64,000 nucleotides of DNA from Haloferax marinisediminis (GTDB taxonomy: Archaea; Halobacteriota; Halobacteria; Halobacteriales; Haloferacaceae): contig NZ_WKJP01000005.1 in assembly GCF_009674585.1 (NCBI RefSeq), forward strand, positions 62,001 to 126,000. The letters run 5' to 3'. The translations under genes and the position numbers were made by a program. Positions 33,599-41,690 of the stretch are shown one piece after another; within the stretch, counting starts at the first letter, position 1, and the number at the start of each line of letters is the position of its first letter. A model generated the notes under the pieces. That model did not search any database. It was given only the letters and a program-made list of their open reading frames with translations, and had not been told where the DNA came from.

Positions 33599-34291
33599 TT
33601 ACTCGTCTCGCGTTCGAACGATCTCGTCGGCAACTTCGTCAGGGTACGACGCCGCGATTCGGACGAGTGCATCGTGAAACTCACGCCCAGTCATATTTCG
33701 AATGTCGAACTCTCGACGGAGCAACGACTCGACTTCGAACTCGGCGTCGTCCATCCGGTCGAGTGTCTCGGTTCGGATGTAGATACTCTTCGCAGTTGTC
33801 GCCTCGAACTCGAACGCAGGGGCGCTTTTGTCGTCCTCCGAACGCTCTCCATCGTCTGCTGAGGTACTTTCGAGTTCTTCTGAACCCGCTTTCGCGCCGG
33901 CTGGACCCTCCTCGCCGTCCGATGTCTCCTCGACTGATTTTCCTACTGACTCGTCGTCTCGTGATTCCGTTTTCGTTTCCGTTTTCGTTTCCGACTCTGA
34001 CTCTGACGCTTCGGCATCGGTCGTCGATTCGTCGGCGTCCGAACGGTGTGCTGCCTCGACATCGGCGGCCGTCGACGTGTCTTTACTCGTCTCACCGGCA
34101 TCGGTTTCGTCGTTCTGCGCCGCTGCACTCGTAGCTCCCTCCGTCTCGGCACTACGTTCCCTTCCGTTTTGTTCGGGGTCGAGTTCGCGACTCTCCGAAC
34201 CTTCGGTCTCGTTACTCTCGTCTTCTGTTCCGTCGTTTCCGTCGGACTCCATCGCTTCGCCCAGGCCGGCGAATCGATTTTCCTTAGGCAT
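33599..34291 (-). CDS. Acidic ParA-partner protein, candidate centromere-binding protein
   Basis: Start set at ATG 34291 (MPKENRFAGLGEAMESDG), giving 230 residues and an 8-bp overlap with the parA stop. After an N-terminal motif (KENRFAGLGEAM) come about 130 residues of Glu/Asp/Ser/Thr/Ala low complexity. They are followed by a folded C-terminal domain of about 70 residues (FEATTAKSIYIRTETLDRMD, then FDIRNMTGREFHDALVRIAA). The C-terminal strand-helix pattern resembles small DNA-binding partition partners but shows no ParB nuclease-like domain. By position it is the partner of ParA; binding to DNA is inference. Confidence 0.7.
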   Translation of the reverse strand: MPKENRFAGLGEAMESDGNDGTEDESNETEGSESRELDPEQNGRERSAETEGATSAAAQNDETDAGETSKDTSTAADVEAAHRSDADESTTDAEASESESETKTETKTESRDDESVGKSVEETSDGEEGPAGAKAGSEELESTSADDGERSEDDKSAPAFEFEATTAKSIYIRTETLDRMDDAEFEVESLLRREFDIRNMTGREFHDALVRIAASYPDEVADEIVRTRDE

Positions 34292-35108
34292 CTTCCGGGC
34301 CTCCCCGCTCGACGACGGCAGCAAGTTCGTCTAATCGGTCGAGCATGTCGTTCGATGGGTCGTACTCACGCAGTGTTTTCCCGTCGCGCCACGCTCGGCT
34401 GAACGCGATTCGGTGACGAATTCCTGGACCTTTGGACTCTGGGTCGTCGAACAGTTCCGACCGGGCGAACTGTGGGATGTACTTTTCGAACGGAGACTCC
34501 TCGAGGTCTCGGATGATTCGGCGCTCTTCGTTGTTGCCGGTGAGGTCGTTCGGGACGATGGCCAGTATCTCGAGGTCGACTTCACGACGAATCGGTCCGA
34601 TCTGTTGTTCAAACATCCGCTCGAACCCACTCACACTGGGTTCACTCATGAGGAGCGGAACCACCACGTTTCCAGTTCCGATGAGTGCCGCGTCGGAAAG
34701 CGGTCCGAGACTCGGGGGGGAGTCGATGACGATGTAGTCGTACTCGTCCTCCAAGAGTGGGTCGACGATTCGGCGTCGAACCCAGAGGACACCGAACGTC
34801 GAGTTCCGAACACGGTCTTCGATGTCGTCGAGGTCGACGTGGGCGGGCAACACGTCGAAACTCTCTCGCGCGTGAATCGTCTCGCGAACGTCGACCGGGT
34901 CGTCGTCTGTCAGGACGTCACCGATGTTCGGGTCGGCCGACTCGTATGCGTCTTTCAACCCGACGCCTTCGGTTGCGTTTCCTTGCTGGTCGAGGTCGAC
35001 GAGCAGGACATCATTGTCTCTGGCAGCGAGGGCGTCTGCGAGATTGATCGCGACCGTCGTCTTTCCGACACCTCCTTTTTGCAAGGAGACGCTTACTGCT
35101 CGTGACAT
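34284..35108 (-). CDS. parA: ParA/Soj-family partition ATPase
   Basis: A 274-residue protein. It has the deviant Walker A box KGGVGKTTVAINLADAL with the signature lysine, a DLDQQGNATEGVGL switch I region, Walker B VIDSPPSLGPLSDAALIG and later EILAIVPNDLTGNN. These are diagnostic of ParA/Soj/Cdc-type ATPases that move or position DNA. The start at 35108 (MSRAVSVSLQKGG) is standard. The partner gene overlaps its 3-prime end by 8 bp. Upstream lies a long A/T-rich region with 9-bp periodicity, the likely centromere or operator. Together with orc it marks a replicon-maintenance module. Confidence 0.93.
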   Translation of the reverse strand: MSRAVSVSLQKGGVGKTTVAINLADALAARDNDVLLVDLDQQGNATEGVGLKDAYESADPNIGDVLTDDDPVDVRETIHARESFDVLPAHVDLDDIEDRVRNSTFGVLWVRRRIVDPLLEDEYDYIVIDSPPSLGPLSDAALIGTGNVVVPLLMSEPSVSGFERMFEQQIGPIRREVDLEILAIVPNDLTGNNEERRIIRDLEESPFEKYIPQFARSELFDDPESKGPGIRHRIAFSRAWRDGKTLREYDPSNDMLDRLDELAAVVERGGPEDA

Positions 35109-35119
35109 CTACCGGCCCT

Positions 35120-35690
35120 CCTCGACGATAGAAATTCCACAATTTGTACAATGTGTGGGCTGTACTCGCTGTTTAGACACTCCGGACTTCGCTCGAATTG
35201 TGGACTGTATGGGCATGCGGGCGCTCGAAATCACCTTCCGCCTACTCATACATAATGCTATCCACGACTTTTAGACAGTCAACACAGTCTTGACTGTTTA
35301 AAATCTCTACAAATTGTACAATTTGTATAATTTCTACAAATTGTGAAGCTTGTTAGCTGTGTACGATGTCCGAGCACTCCGGAATTCTCTCGCAGTGTCC
35401 ACATGGTGAACTGCTTCGACGGTGCCAGAATCGCAAACGGTGCGGACTGTCCACTGTTGACCGTCTTCGGTCGAGCTCGTTTCTAGTCGAGATTCTGTGA
35501 GAGCCTTGCCACTGCTCTCCATTTTCACACAGTGAGCGAACTGCTGACAGTGCAAACACTCCATACATTGTACAAATTCTAAACATTGCAAAATTTGTGA
35601 GATTTTCACACTGTCTACGAACTCCACACTCTCTCCGCATTGTCGAATTCGTAAAATGCCCACACTCTCGAATTCCTGACTTTCACGAGA
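35120..35690. repeat. Degenerate 9-bp-period A/T-rich array upstream of parA
   Basis: When written in rows of nine, the sequence lines up over long distances: TCTACAAAT, TGTACAATT, TGTATAATT and TGTGAAGCT between 35306 and 35350, then ATTGTACAA, ATTCTAAAC and ATTGCAAAA around 35567-35595. A consensus near T(G/C)TACAAAT recurs with drift. The open frames across it show matching three-residue periodicity (such as EFV/DSV/QCL/EFV/QCM). Iterated short motifs next to a parA operon are typical of centromere-like parS sites or repressor operators. Confidence 0.6.
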
Positions 35691-35701
35691 TATTACGTGA
35701 A

Positions 35702-35723
35702 GATACTGCGGACAATGTGGTGT
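35702..35723 (-). repeat. Orc-box-like element (m) beyond parA
   Basis: Minus strand, ACACCACATTGTCCGCAGTA then TC. It lies between the two periodic tracts, 2.3 kb to the right of box (l). Confidence 0.6.
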
Positions 35724-35837
35724 TGTTTGTGCCTGTCCAAACCTCGAGGTCGGGGAACCACGAATCCTCGTGAGTTCAACTGACCGACATCGGTTTAGGA
35801 CGTATCACGGCGTTTCCAACGTGGTTTTTGGAAGCGC

Positions 35838-35940
35838 AAAGTGTGTACAAATTCTACAAATTCTAAAATTTCTACAAGCTCCACAACTTTCGCGCTGTTC
35901 ACACTATCTACAATTCTTCGAACTCCCGAAAATCCACTCT
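35838..35940. repeat. Second 9-bp-period tract near msrA
   Basis: Rows of nine give TGTGTACAA, ATTCTACAA, ATTCTAAAA, TTTCTACAA, GCTCCACAA and later TATCTACAA, TTCTTCGAA: the same CTACAA/TACAAATT theme as the array 150-700 bp to the left. It sits directly downstream of msrA's stop side. Confidence 0.55.
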
Positions 35941-35996
35941 TGGTCGCTCGGTGCGAAAACGACACGGACAGAGGACCAATCGAACGGTACTGTCTC

Positions 35997-36530
35997 TCAG
36001 TTGGCGAGTTTGTCCGCGAACTTCTCGCGAACTTTTTCGATTTTTGGACTCGCGTGGAACCGACAGTATGCGTCGTTCGGGTTCTTCTCGAAGTAGTCCT
36101 GGTGGTACGTTTCGGCTTCGTAGAAGGTTTCGAGCGGTTCTAACTCCGTCACGACGTCGTCGTCGTACGACTCGTCTAGCGCCTCGATGTAGGCCGCCGC
36201 TTGGCGTTGCTGGTCGTCGTCGTGGTAGAGCACGATCGAGCGGTACTGGGTCCCGACGTCCGGGCCTTGACGATTGAGTTGCGTCGGGTCGTGGACGGCG
36301 AAGAACACCTCCAACAACTCGTCGTATCCGACGACGGCTGGGTCGTACTCGACCTGGATGACTTCGGCGTGTCCGGTGTTCCCCGAGCAAACTTGCTCGT
36401 ACGTTGGGTTTTCGACGGACCCACCTGCGTATCCCGAGGTGACGCTGCTGATGCCGTCGAGTTCTTTGAACGCTGCTTCGATACACCAGAAACACCCACC
36501 ACCGAACGTTGCGGACTTCGAGGCTACCAT
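35997..36530 (-). CDS. msrA: Peptide methionine sulfoxide reductase MsrA
   Basis: A 177-residue protein with the MsrA signature at the N-terminus (FGGGCFWCIEAAFKELDG), where the catalytic Cys is in GCFWC. Later hallmarks are SGYAGGSVENPTYEQVCSG, GHAEVIQVEYDP and FFAVHDPTQLNRQGPDVGTQYR. It repairs Met-S-sulfoxide with thioredoxin-type reductants and is cytoplasmic. The CXXC resolving cysteines of some forms are absent from the C-terminus (QDYFEKNPNDAYCRFHASPK has one Cys). A single gene, no msrB alongside. Confidence 0.94.
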   Translation of the reverse strand: MVASKSATFGGGCFWCIEAAFKELDGISSVTSGYAGGSVENPTYEQVCSGNTGHAEVIQVEYDPAVVGYDELLEVFFAVHDPTQLNRQGPDVGTQYRSIVLYHDDDQQRQAAAYIEALDESYDDDVVTELEPLETFYEAETYHQDYFEKNPNDAYCRFHASPKIEKVREKFADKLAN

Positions 36531-36611
36531 AACTAGGGTTACGTCGCGGACAAATTAAGCCCCGCGGCGGAGGCAGTCCCCTCTGGGTCTGTCTCGCCCC
36601 GGTTACACCGT

Positions 36612-36701
36612 GTCTACTCAGTCGGATTCTCTTCGTCGAGTCTGTTCAGTATGCTACCCTTCGTGCCGTGTCTGTTCATAGCCACATCTCGTGTCTGTTC
36701 A
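36612..36701 (+). repeat. Four spaced copies of GTCTGTTCA-type repeat
   Basis: GTCTACTCA at 36612, then GTCTGTTCA at 36640, 36670 and 36693 in the same orientation, spaced 28, 30 and 23 bp apart. They lie between msrA and the CBS gene, so they could be operator half-sites for either promoter. Confidence 0.45.
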
Positions 36702-36828
36702 GACACACTCACGCAGAGCCGTGTGTGCGATCATCCCGATTGGGTGTCCGAATTTACGACCTTCAATAGAACTCTTCACCAATGTGGATGATGCTAACAT
36801 TTATACACTGTCTCTGTGACCAATAATT

Positions 36829-37233
36829 ATGGAAGATATATTTGTTGCGAGACTCATGTCCACGAATCTTCACACGGTCACGGCCGACACGCTGGTGGAG
36901 GACGCAGCACAGTTGATGTTGGAGAACAACATCAGTTCGGTCATCGTTGTCGACGAGGACAACCATCTCGACGGCATTCTGACGACGACCGACTTCGTTC
37001 GAATCGTCGCGAAGAGCCAGCCGAAAGCACAGACAACGGTCGAGCGCTACATGACGACCGACGTCATCACCGCAGATGCACAGGACCCAATCACCGACGT
37101 CGCTGAGTCGATGACCAAACACGGGTTCCACCACATGCCTGTCGTCGACGACGACGAGGGTGTCATCGGTATGATCACCACGTCAGACCTCGCTTCGTAC
37201 CTTTCACAGGCAGGCCAACTGACCACGAAGTAA
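36829..37233 (+). CDS. Tandem CBS-domain protein
   Basis: A 134-residue protein made of two CBS domains. The first is ARLMSTNLHTVTADTLVEDA with VIVVDEDNHLDGILTTTDF; the second is YMTTDVITADAQDPITDV with HHMPVVDDDEGVIGMITTSD. CBS pairs bind adenosyl ligands (AMP, ATP, SAM) and act as energy or metabolite sensors, often switching a partner protein; none is adjacent, as flanking genes face the other way. The ATG at 36829 follows an A/T-rich stretch (36785-36830), so a leaderless start is likely. Confidence 0.92.
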   Translation: MEDIFVARLMSTNLHTVTADTLVEDAAQLMLENNISSVIVVDEDNHLDGILTTTDFVRIVAKSQPKAQTTVERYMTTDVITADAQDPITDVAESMTKHGFHHMPVVDDDEGVIGMITTSDLASYLSQAGQLTTK

Positions 37234-37250
37234 CGCCGTCGTGCCGACCC

Positions 37251-37287
37251 ACTTCGAACGTGTGTGTCGAACTACTTCGAACGTGTG
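37251..37287 (+). repeat. Direct repeat ACTTCGAACGTGTG downstream of CBS gene
   Basis: Two identical 14-bp copies at 37251-37264 and 37274-37287, 23 bp apart start to start. They occupy the space between the CBS stop and the convergent permease stop, so they may mark a transcription end or be remnants of an insertion. Confidence 0.45.
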
Positions 37288-37313
37288 AACTGAACAGCAC
37301 GCGACTGCACTTT

Positions 37314-38489
37314 TCATTTGAGGCGTAACGCCTCGACCGGTCGTTCGTTCGCCGCCCGCCACGCAGGGTAGAGGCCGCTTGCCAAACTGATGACCACGCC
37401 GAACAGCACGGCAAAGAGCAGGTATCCCGCCGTTCTGAGATTGACGACGACAGGAAGCGTCACTTCGGGGACGGCGAGGTACAATCCGAGTGCGACGAGG
37501 CCACTGATGACGGCGCCGATGACACCACCGACGAACCCGAGTAACCCCGCTTCGACGAGAATCGTGCGGAGCACGTCCTCTCGCTGAATCCCGACGGCTC
37601 TGAGGACGCCAATCTCACCTCGGCGTTCGGAGACGCTCATCAACATCACGTTCAGGATGCTCACCCCGGCGACGATGAGCGAGACGGCACCGATGGCGAT
37701 GAGAAAGGCGTTCAACAACCCGAAGAACTGGTCGATTCGCTCGACGATACGCGACAGTTCGAGGACGCTGACGCGCTCTTCACGAGCGTTCACTGATTCC
37801 CGAATTGCGTCGGCTGCGGCCCCTGCTTCGCTCCCTGATTCTGCGCGGACGATGACCTGTGTGTACGACTCGTCGGCGAACGCCGTCCGCGGAATCAAGA
37901 CCGCACCGTCTGGTTGCAGGAGGTTGAACCCGTCCGACTCGGCGAGGATGGCGATGACGCGGTACTCCCGACCCTCGATCGTAATCGTCCGGCCGACGTC
38001 GACGTCGAGTTCGGCGGCGACACTACTCCCGACGATGGCACCGCGGCGGTGTCGCTCAGGCAGTTCACCCGCACCTGCGACGAAGAGGTCTCCCGGGCGC
38101 TCGACGGCGTACAGTGCCGCGAACGTCCGCGACTCTCCCCGTTCGACTAACGCACCACCGGTGACGACCGGGATTACCGTCGCGTCGTTCCCGGCGGCCC
38201 GTGTGATAGTGGTCACGTCGCGGTCGGTCAGTCGTTCGATACCTGCGTCGGCGTTCGGTGAGACGATAATCTGGTCACCGAGTCCGCCGAGCGCGTCTGC
38301 GGCGGTGAGTTGGATGACGCTCCCGAGGATTCCGAGCGTCGCGATGGCGAACACACCGATGATGATGCCCAGAATGGCGAGTGTCGACCGAAGACCGTTT
38401 CGAGCCAGATTCCGGCGTGCGAGGTAGACCGAGGCGGTCACTCCGTCGGCGGTCATCCCGACTTTCCCGAGCGAGTCGCTGATACTCAT
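37314..38489 (-). CDS. MacB/FtsX-type ABC transporter permease
   Basis: A 391-residue membrane protein. An N-terminal helix (LRSTLAILGIIIGVFAIATL) is followed by a large extracellular MacB-core domain (about residues 60-260). Three C-terminal helices then carry the FtsX signature: AVSLIVAGVSILNVMLMSVS, RRGEIGVLRAVGIQREDVL and GVVISLASGLYPAWRAA. Such permeases work with a cytosolic ATPase in mechanotransmission or lipoprotein/peptide handling. No ATPase gene lies next to it in this window. Its start overlaps the stop of the upstream secreted protein by 4 bp. Confidence 0.9.
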   Translation of the reverse strand: MSISDSLGKVGMTADGVTASVYLARRNLARNGLRSTLAILGIIIGVFAIATLGILGSVIQLTAADALGGLGDQIIVSPNADAGIERLTDRDVTTITRAAGNDATVIPVVTGGALVERGESRTFAALYAVERPGDLFVAGAGELPERHRRGAIVGSSVAAELDVDVGRTITIEGREYRVIAILAESDGFNLLQPDGAVLIPRTAFADESYTQVIVRAESGSEAGAAADAIRESVNAREERVSVLELSRIVERIDQFFGLLNAFLIAIGAVSLIVAGVSILNVMLMSVSERRGEIGVLRAVGIQREDVLRTILVEAGLLGFVGGVIGAVISGLVALGLYLAVPEVTLPVVVNLRTAGYLLFAVLFGVVISLASGLYPAWRAANERPVEALRLK

Positions 38490-40153
38490 CTCGAATCGCG
38501 TCGGATGCGTATCGCTGCCGCGACAGGGAGGGCGACGAGCGTCACGAGGGCGATGACGACGACGCTTCTCGTGGTTGGGTCGACGTTCGAGAGCAGTCTT
38601 CCGGGGTCGATACCTCCGTTCGATTCGCCCGCAGCACCTGCTGCAGCTGCCGAACTGGCACCACCGCCGGCAACGCTCCCGACTGTGAACCCACCCGACT
38701 GGCCATCGTCGGGCAGGTCGAACACCGCCTCACGAACGACTTCTGCGCCGTCGACAGTGTACCGAACCGTGACAGTCACGTCCGTGGCGTCGTCTGTGAC
38801 GGTGCCGGTGAGTTCGAACGGGGCGAAGTCGCTCGGGGTGATGCGCCCGACGAAGTAGTCACGTTGTGGGTACGCCGGTGCGACGGTGTCTGTCTCCACG
38901 AGCTCGACGACGACGCCCTCGGCATCACCGCGTCCCTGATTTGCGACGTTGCCGAGGACTCTGAGTTCACCGTCGACGACGGTCACGTCCAGGTCGGTGA
39001 AGACGAGGTCAGCAACCGCGGGTCGGTAGTCGATGGTCGTCGATGTTTCACCGGACTGAACGCCGGTGCGGTACGTGGCACGAAGCGTCAGTGGACCGGA
39101 CTCACGGACCTCCGAGAGGTCGAGGGTCGCCGTTCCGGACTCTCCCGGCTGAATCGGTCCCGGAACCGACAGCCGTGGAAGTGCTGCAGTTGGTCCAATT
39201 GGTTCGACGACCACGTCGGTAACCGGTGCCGACCCGAAGTTGGTGACCACGACGTCGAAACTGGTCGCCGATTCTCCCGTCTCGTCGTCGGCACCGTCTG
39301 TCACGCCGCCACCCAGTGCGGCACCTGCACCTCCACCACCGGCGAGCAGTGACACGATATCCGGCGCGGCAGCCGCGTCGTCGCCTTCTTGAACGGGTCT
39401 GAGTGTAAGTTGGACGTCGTCTCCGAATTCAGAAACTCGCACTGGAACGTCGAGGTTCAGCGTGCGTTCAGTCCCCGACGCTGTGGTGTAGTCGACCCCT
39501 AGTTCGACCGTCGTCTCACCTGCTTCTCCGGGGACGACTGTCAGGTTTCGAATCTCGGTCGCGCCTGCCGGGAGAGTCGCGACCGAGGCGGTTCCGACTG
39601 GCGTCTCTCCTTCGAATCCAGGCACCGAGACGACGATATTTCGCATGTCTGCAGTCGTCGGATTCGACAGTGAGACCTCGATACGAGTCTCGGCATCGAC
39701 GACGGCGTCGTCGATTCGCACGTCGACGAGCGGCGGTGCGTCTTCGACGGCAATCGGAACCGGTCGTTCGATGCGGACGGTGTCTCCGTCTTCGTCGGTC
39801 CCAGTGACGGTAAGTGCAAGTCTCCGAGGACCGGACGTCTCGAACGTCAACGCGAGCGGAACGGTCACCGAGTCGCCCGGTGAAAGTCCGCCGAGTCGTC
39901 GTGCACGGACGCGACTGTCGTCGACCGGGTCCGTGAGTTCGACTTCCTCGATTTCGGCGGCCGAGGGACTCCCAACCGAGTTGGCGATTGTGACGGTGAC
40001 GACGACCTGTTCACCGACGACGGGCGTGGTCGGCGTCACCGTCGCATCGCTCACAGTGATTCGGGCGTCAGGGACCGCGGTCACGGAGCCGACGCTCGTG
40101 AGGAGGAGCATCGTGACGGCGGCGAGGGTGAGGGCTGTCCCGCGGAGACTCAT
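38486..40153 (-). CDS. Secreted CARDB/Ig-like repeat protein with C-terminal anchor
   Basis: Start set at ATG 40153 (MSLRGTALTLAAVTM), 555 residues, giving a Sec signal peptide; the frame extends to 40315 but that part is A/T-rich leader. Beta-sandwich repeats of CARDB/COG1361 type follow (VTVTIANSVGSPSAAEI, then VDVRIDDAVVDAETRIEVSL and FDVVVTNFGSAPVTDVVV), each about 100 residues. Near the C-terminus a Gly/Ala/Ser linker precedes a helix (SVVVIALVTLVALPVAAAI) and an Arg-rich tail, so it is membrane-anchored outward. It is coupled to the permease by a 4-bp overlap, probably as the extracytoplasmic partner. Confidence 0.82.
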   Translation of the reverse strand: MSLRGTALTLAAVTMLLLTSVGSVTAVPDARITVSDATVTPTTPVVGEQVVVTVTIANSVGSPSAAEIEEVELTDPVDDSRVRARRLGGLSPGDSVTVPLALTFETSGPRRLALTVTGTDEDGDTVRIERPVPIAVEDAPPLVDVRIDDAVVDAETRIEVSLSNPTTADMRNIVVSVPGFEGETPVGTASVATLPAGATEIRNLTVVPGEAGETTVELGVDYTTASGTERTLNLDVPVRVSEFGDDVQLTLRPVQEGDDAAAAPDIVSLLAGGGGAGAALGGGVTDGADDETGESATSFDVVVTNFGSAPVTDVVVEPIGPTAALPRLSVPGPIQPGESGTATLDLSEVRESGPLTLRATYRTGVQSGETSTTIDYRPAVADLVFTDLDVTVVDGELRVLGNVANQGRGDAEGVVVELVETDTVAPAYPQRDYFVGRITPSDFAPFELTGTVTDDATDVTVTVRYTVDGAEVVREAVFDLPDDGQSGGFTVGSVAGGGASSAAAAGAAGESNGGIDPGRLLSNVDPTTRSVVVIALVTLVALPVAAAIRIRRDSR

Positions 40154-40262
40154 CGGAAGATGTTGGTGTCCGAGACGGTTAGCGATACCGCCGATATACT
40201 GTGGTGAGTCGGTTGAAAATTGGCATTGTCGAAACTGCAAATTGGTGATTGGTTTCGGAGGC

Positions 40263-40332
40263 CGTGCTGAATACAAGGTGTGAGTCAGCCACTCCAGATT
40301 TAACCGCTCTGTCAAACTCTGAGGATTTCAAC
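40263..40332 (+). mobile_element. Short insertion-sequence-like remnant (two end motifs)
   Basis: An end motif CGTGCTGAATACAAGGTGTG (40263-) is followed after about 30 bp by TCAAACTCTGAGGATTTCAA at 40312-40332. Both motifs recur in this window: the first at 43005, at 62574 and inverted at 44440, the second at 63491. The 70-bp unit looks like a miniature or deleted element in the promoter region between the CARDB gene and the PQQ gene. Confidence 0.5.
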
Positions 40333-40388
40333 GAAATCTATCGGGGTAATCACAAAGCGCATATGTCGGTACTCTAGAGTTTGCGTGA

Positions 40389-41690
40389 ATGAATCGTCGT
40401 GCCCTCCTCAGCACGATTGCCACTGGTGGAACCGTGGCTCTCACTGGCTGTAACACGACAGGACAGTCCTGTGGTCCCCCCACGAACACGTTCAGCAGGA
40501 CACGCGACCGCTGGCCGACCCCTGGGTATGGCCCGACGAACACATCCTATGCCCCTGCTGGGCCGTCGAACGGAGAGATTCAGTGGCGGACCGACCGCGA
40601 CGATGTCGAGGGGCCGCGGCTAAACGGTTGGTTCAGTACTCCCATCGTTGCCGATGAAACGGTGTACGTCGCAACTCGAGAAATCGATGCGCACGACCTA
40701 GAATATCCTGGCTACCTCACCGCCCTCGACGATGAGACTGGTGAGTTGCAATGGGGAGTCGAACTTCTATCTTTGGCAGGTGGTGATCCAACACTCGCAG
40801 GAGACACCATCTTCGTTGGCGACCAAGGGGGGACACTCCACGCTATTTCGACCGACGGCGAGCGTCGGTGGACGCAAACTCTGGGCGCGGCGGTTCGAAC
40901 ACCGACCGTCATCGGCGACTACATCTACGTTCTCGACGCGTCTGCGACTCTGTACGCCTTCACCCTCGACGGGGAGCAGTGTTGGGAGTACAGCCAGTCT
41001 GACTTCTGGAATGGTATCCTCGGCGGGGGGAGTTCGTTCGCGGCCAACAGTGCACCGGCTGTGGATGAATCCCGTGTGTACGTGACGGTCAAAGAAGACT
41101 CAAACGACAAACGAACCGGTCGCGTAAGAACCGCCCACGTACAGGCGTTCGACCACGAGGGAAACGAGGAGTGGAGCTTCAGTTTCCCCACTGGATACAA
41201 GCCACCGAACACGCCCGCTGTCGTCGACGGCACCGTTCTCGTGACTGGTGGTGACCGAATCTTCGCCCTCGATGCGACGACGGGCGAGCAGCAGTGGCGA
41301 TTCGTCGTCGGCCACCGGCACACCGGTGCACCCGCAACCGACGGAGAGCGCGTCTACGTCGGCGCGAAGAACTTCTATGCACTCGACCTCGGAGATGGCA
41401 GCGAGCAGTGGCGCGTCGTCAACTACGGCGTCAGCGACGCTCTCGGATGGACAAAAAGCATCCCGTTCATGGGGCGCGCTGCGGTGACCGATGACGCTGT
41501 CTACCTCCGGGCGGGTGCGTTTGACCCCTCTGACGGAAGCCGACTGTGGGGAACCCTCGCTGAGGAAACGGTGCTCGAGTCGAACTATTCGACACGGCAC
41601 TATTCCCGGCACTCGATGACGCCACTCTCGGTGACCGCCGACGCGTTGTATCTCGCTCATCAGGTTCTGGGGGTGACGAAGGTCGCATGA
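40389..41690 (+). CDS. PQQ-like beta-propeller Tat lipoprotein (copy 1)
   Basis: A 433-residue protein with a twin-arginine signal (NRRALLSTIATGG) and lipobox LTGC. The body is built of PQQ/WD-like blades with the recurring pattern V-Y-V-A/G...ALD..G...W (for example LTALDDETGELQWG, FALDATTGEQQWRF and YALDLGDGSEQWRV), forming a propeller outside the membrane. Catalytic PQQ residues are not evident, so a scaffold or ligand-binding role is more likely. It overlaps the second copy by 4 bp (ATGA). Its promoter is partly replaced by the insertion-like remnant upstream. Confidence 0.85.
   Translation: MNRRALLSTIATGGTVALTGCNTTGQSCGPPTNTFSRTRDRWPTPGYGPTNTSYAPAGPSNGEIQWRTDRDDVEGPRLNGWFSTPIVADETVYVATREIDAHDLEYPGYLTALDDETGELQWGVELLSLAGGDPTLAGDTIFVGDQGGTLHAISTDGERRWTQTLGAAVRTPTVIGDYIYVLDASATLYAFTLDGEQCWEYSQSDFWNGILGGGSSFAANSAPAVDESRVYVTVKEDSNDKRTGRVRTAHVQAFDHEGNEEWSFSFPTGYKPPNTPAVVDGTVLVTGGDRIFALDATTGEQQWRFVVGHRHTGAPATDGERVYVGAKNFYALDLGDGSEQWRVVNYGVSDALGWTKSIPFMGRAAVTDDAVYLRAGAFDPSDGSRLWGTLAEETVLESNYSTRHYSRHSMTPLSVTADALYLAHQVLGVTKVA

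Larger units (their letters stand above)
35109..35996. other. Gene-free region between parA and msrA
   Basis: About 890 bp with no credible coding sequence; a 109-codon open frame (35334-35663, minus) is read out of the periodic array. It holds the two 9-bp-periodic tracts described separately and one Orc-box-like element. It includes the promoter for parA, and the tail end contains the msrA stop. Confidence 0.6.

Noticed and set aside
35334-35663. 109-codon open frame upstream of parA
   Set aside because: Its three-residue repeats (EFV, DSV, QCL) follow from the 9-bp array, the composition is Cys-rich and unlike haloarchaeal proteins, and no start signal is apparent.
35120-35940. CRISPR array
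   Set aside because: The 9-bp units are degenerate and contiguous, without spacers of constant length or long identical repeats, and no cas genes are nearby.
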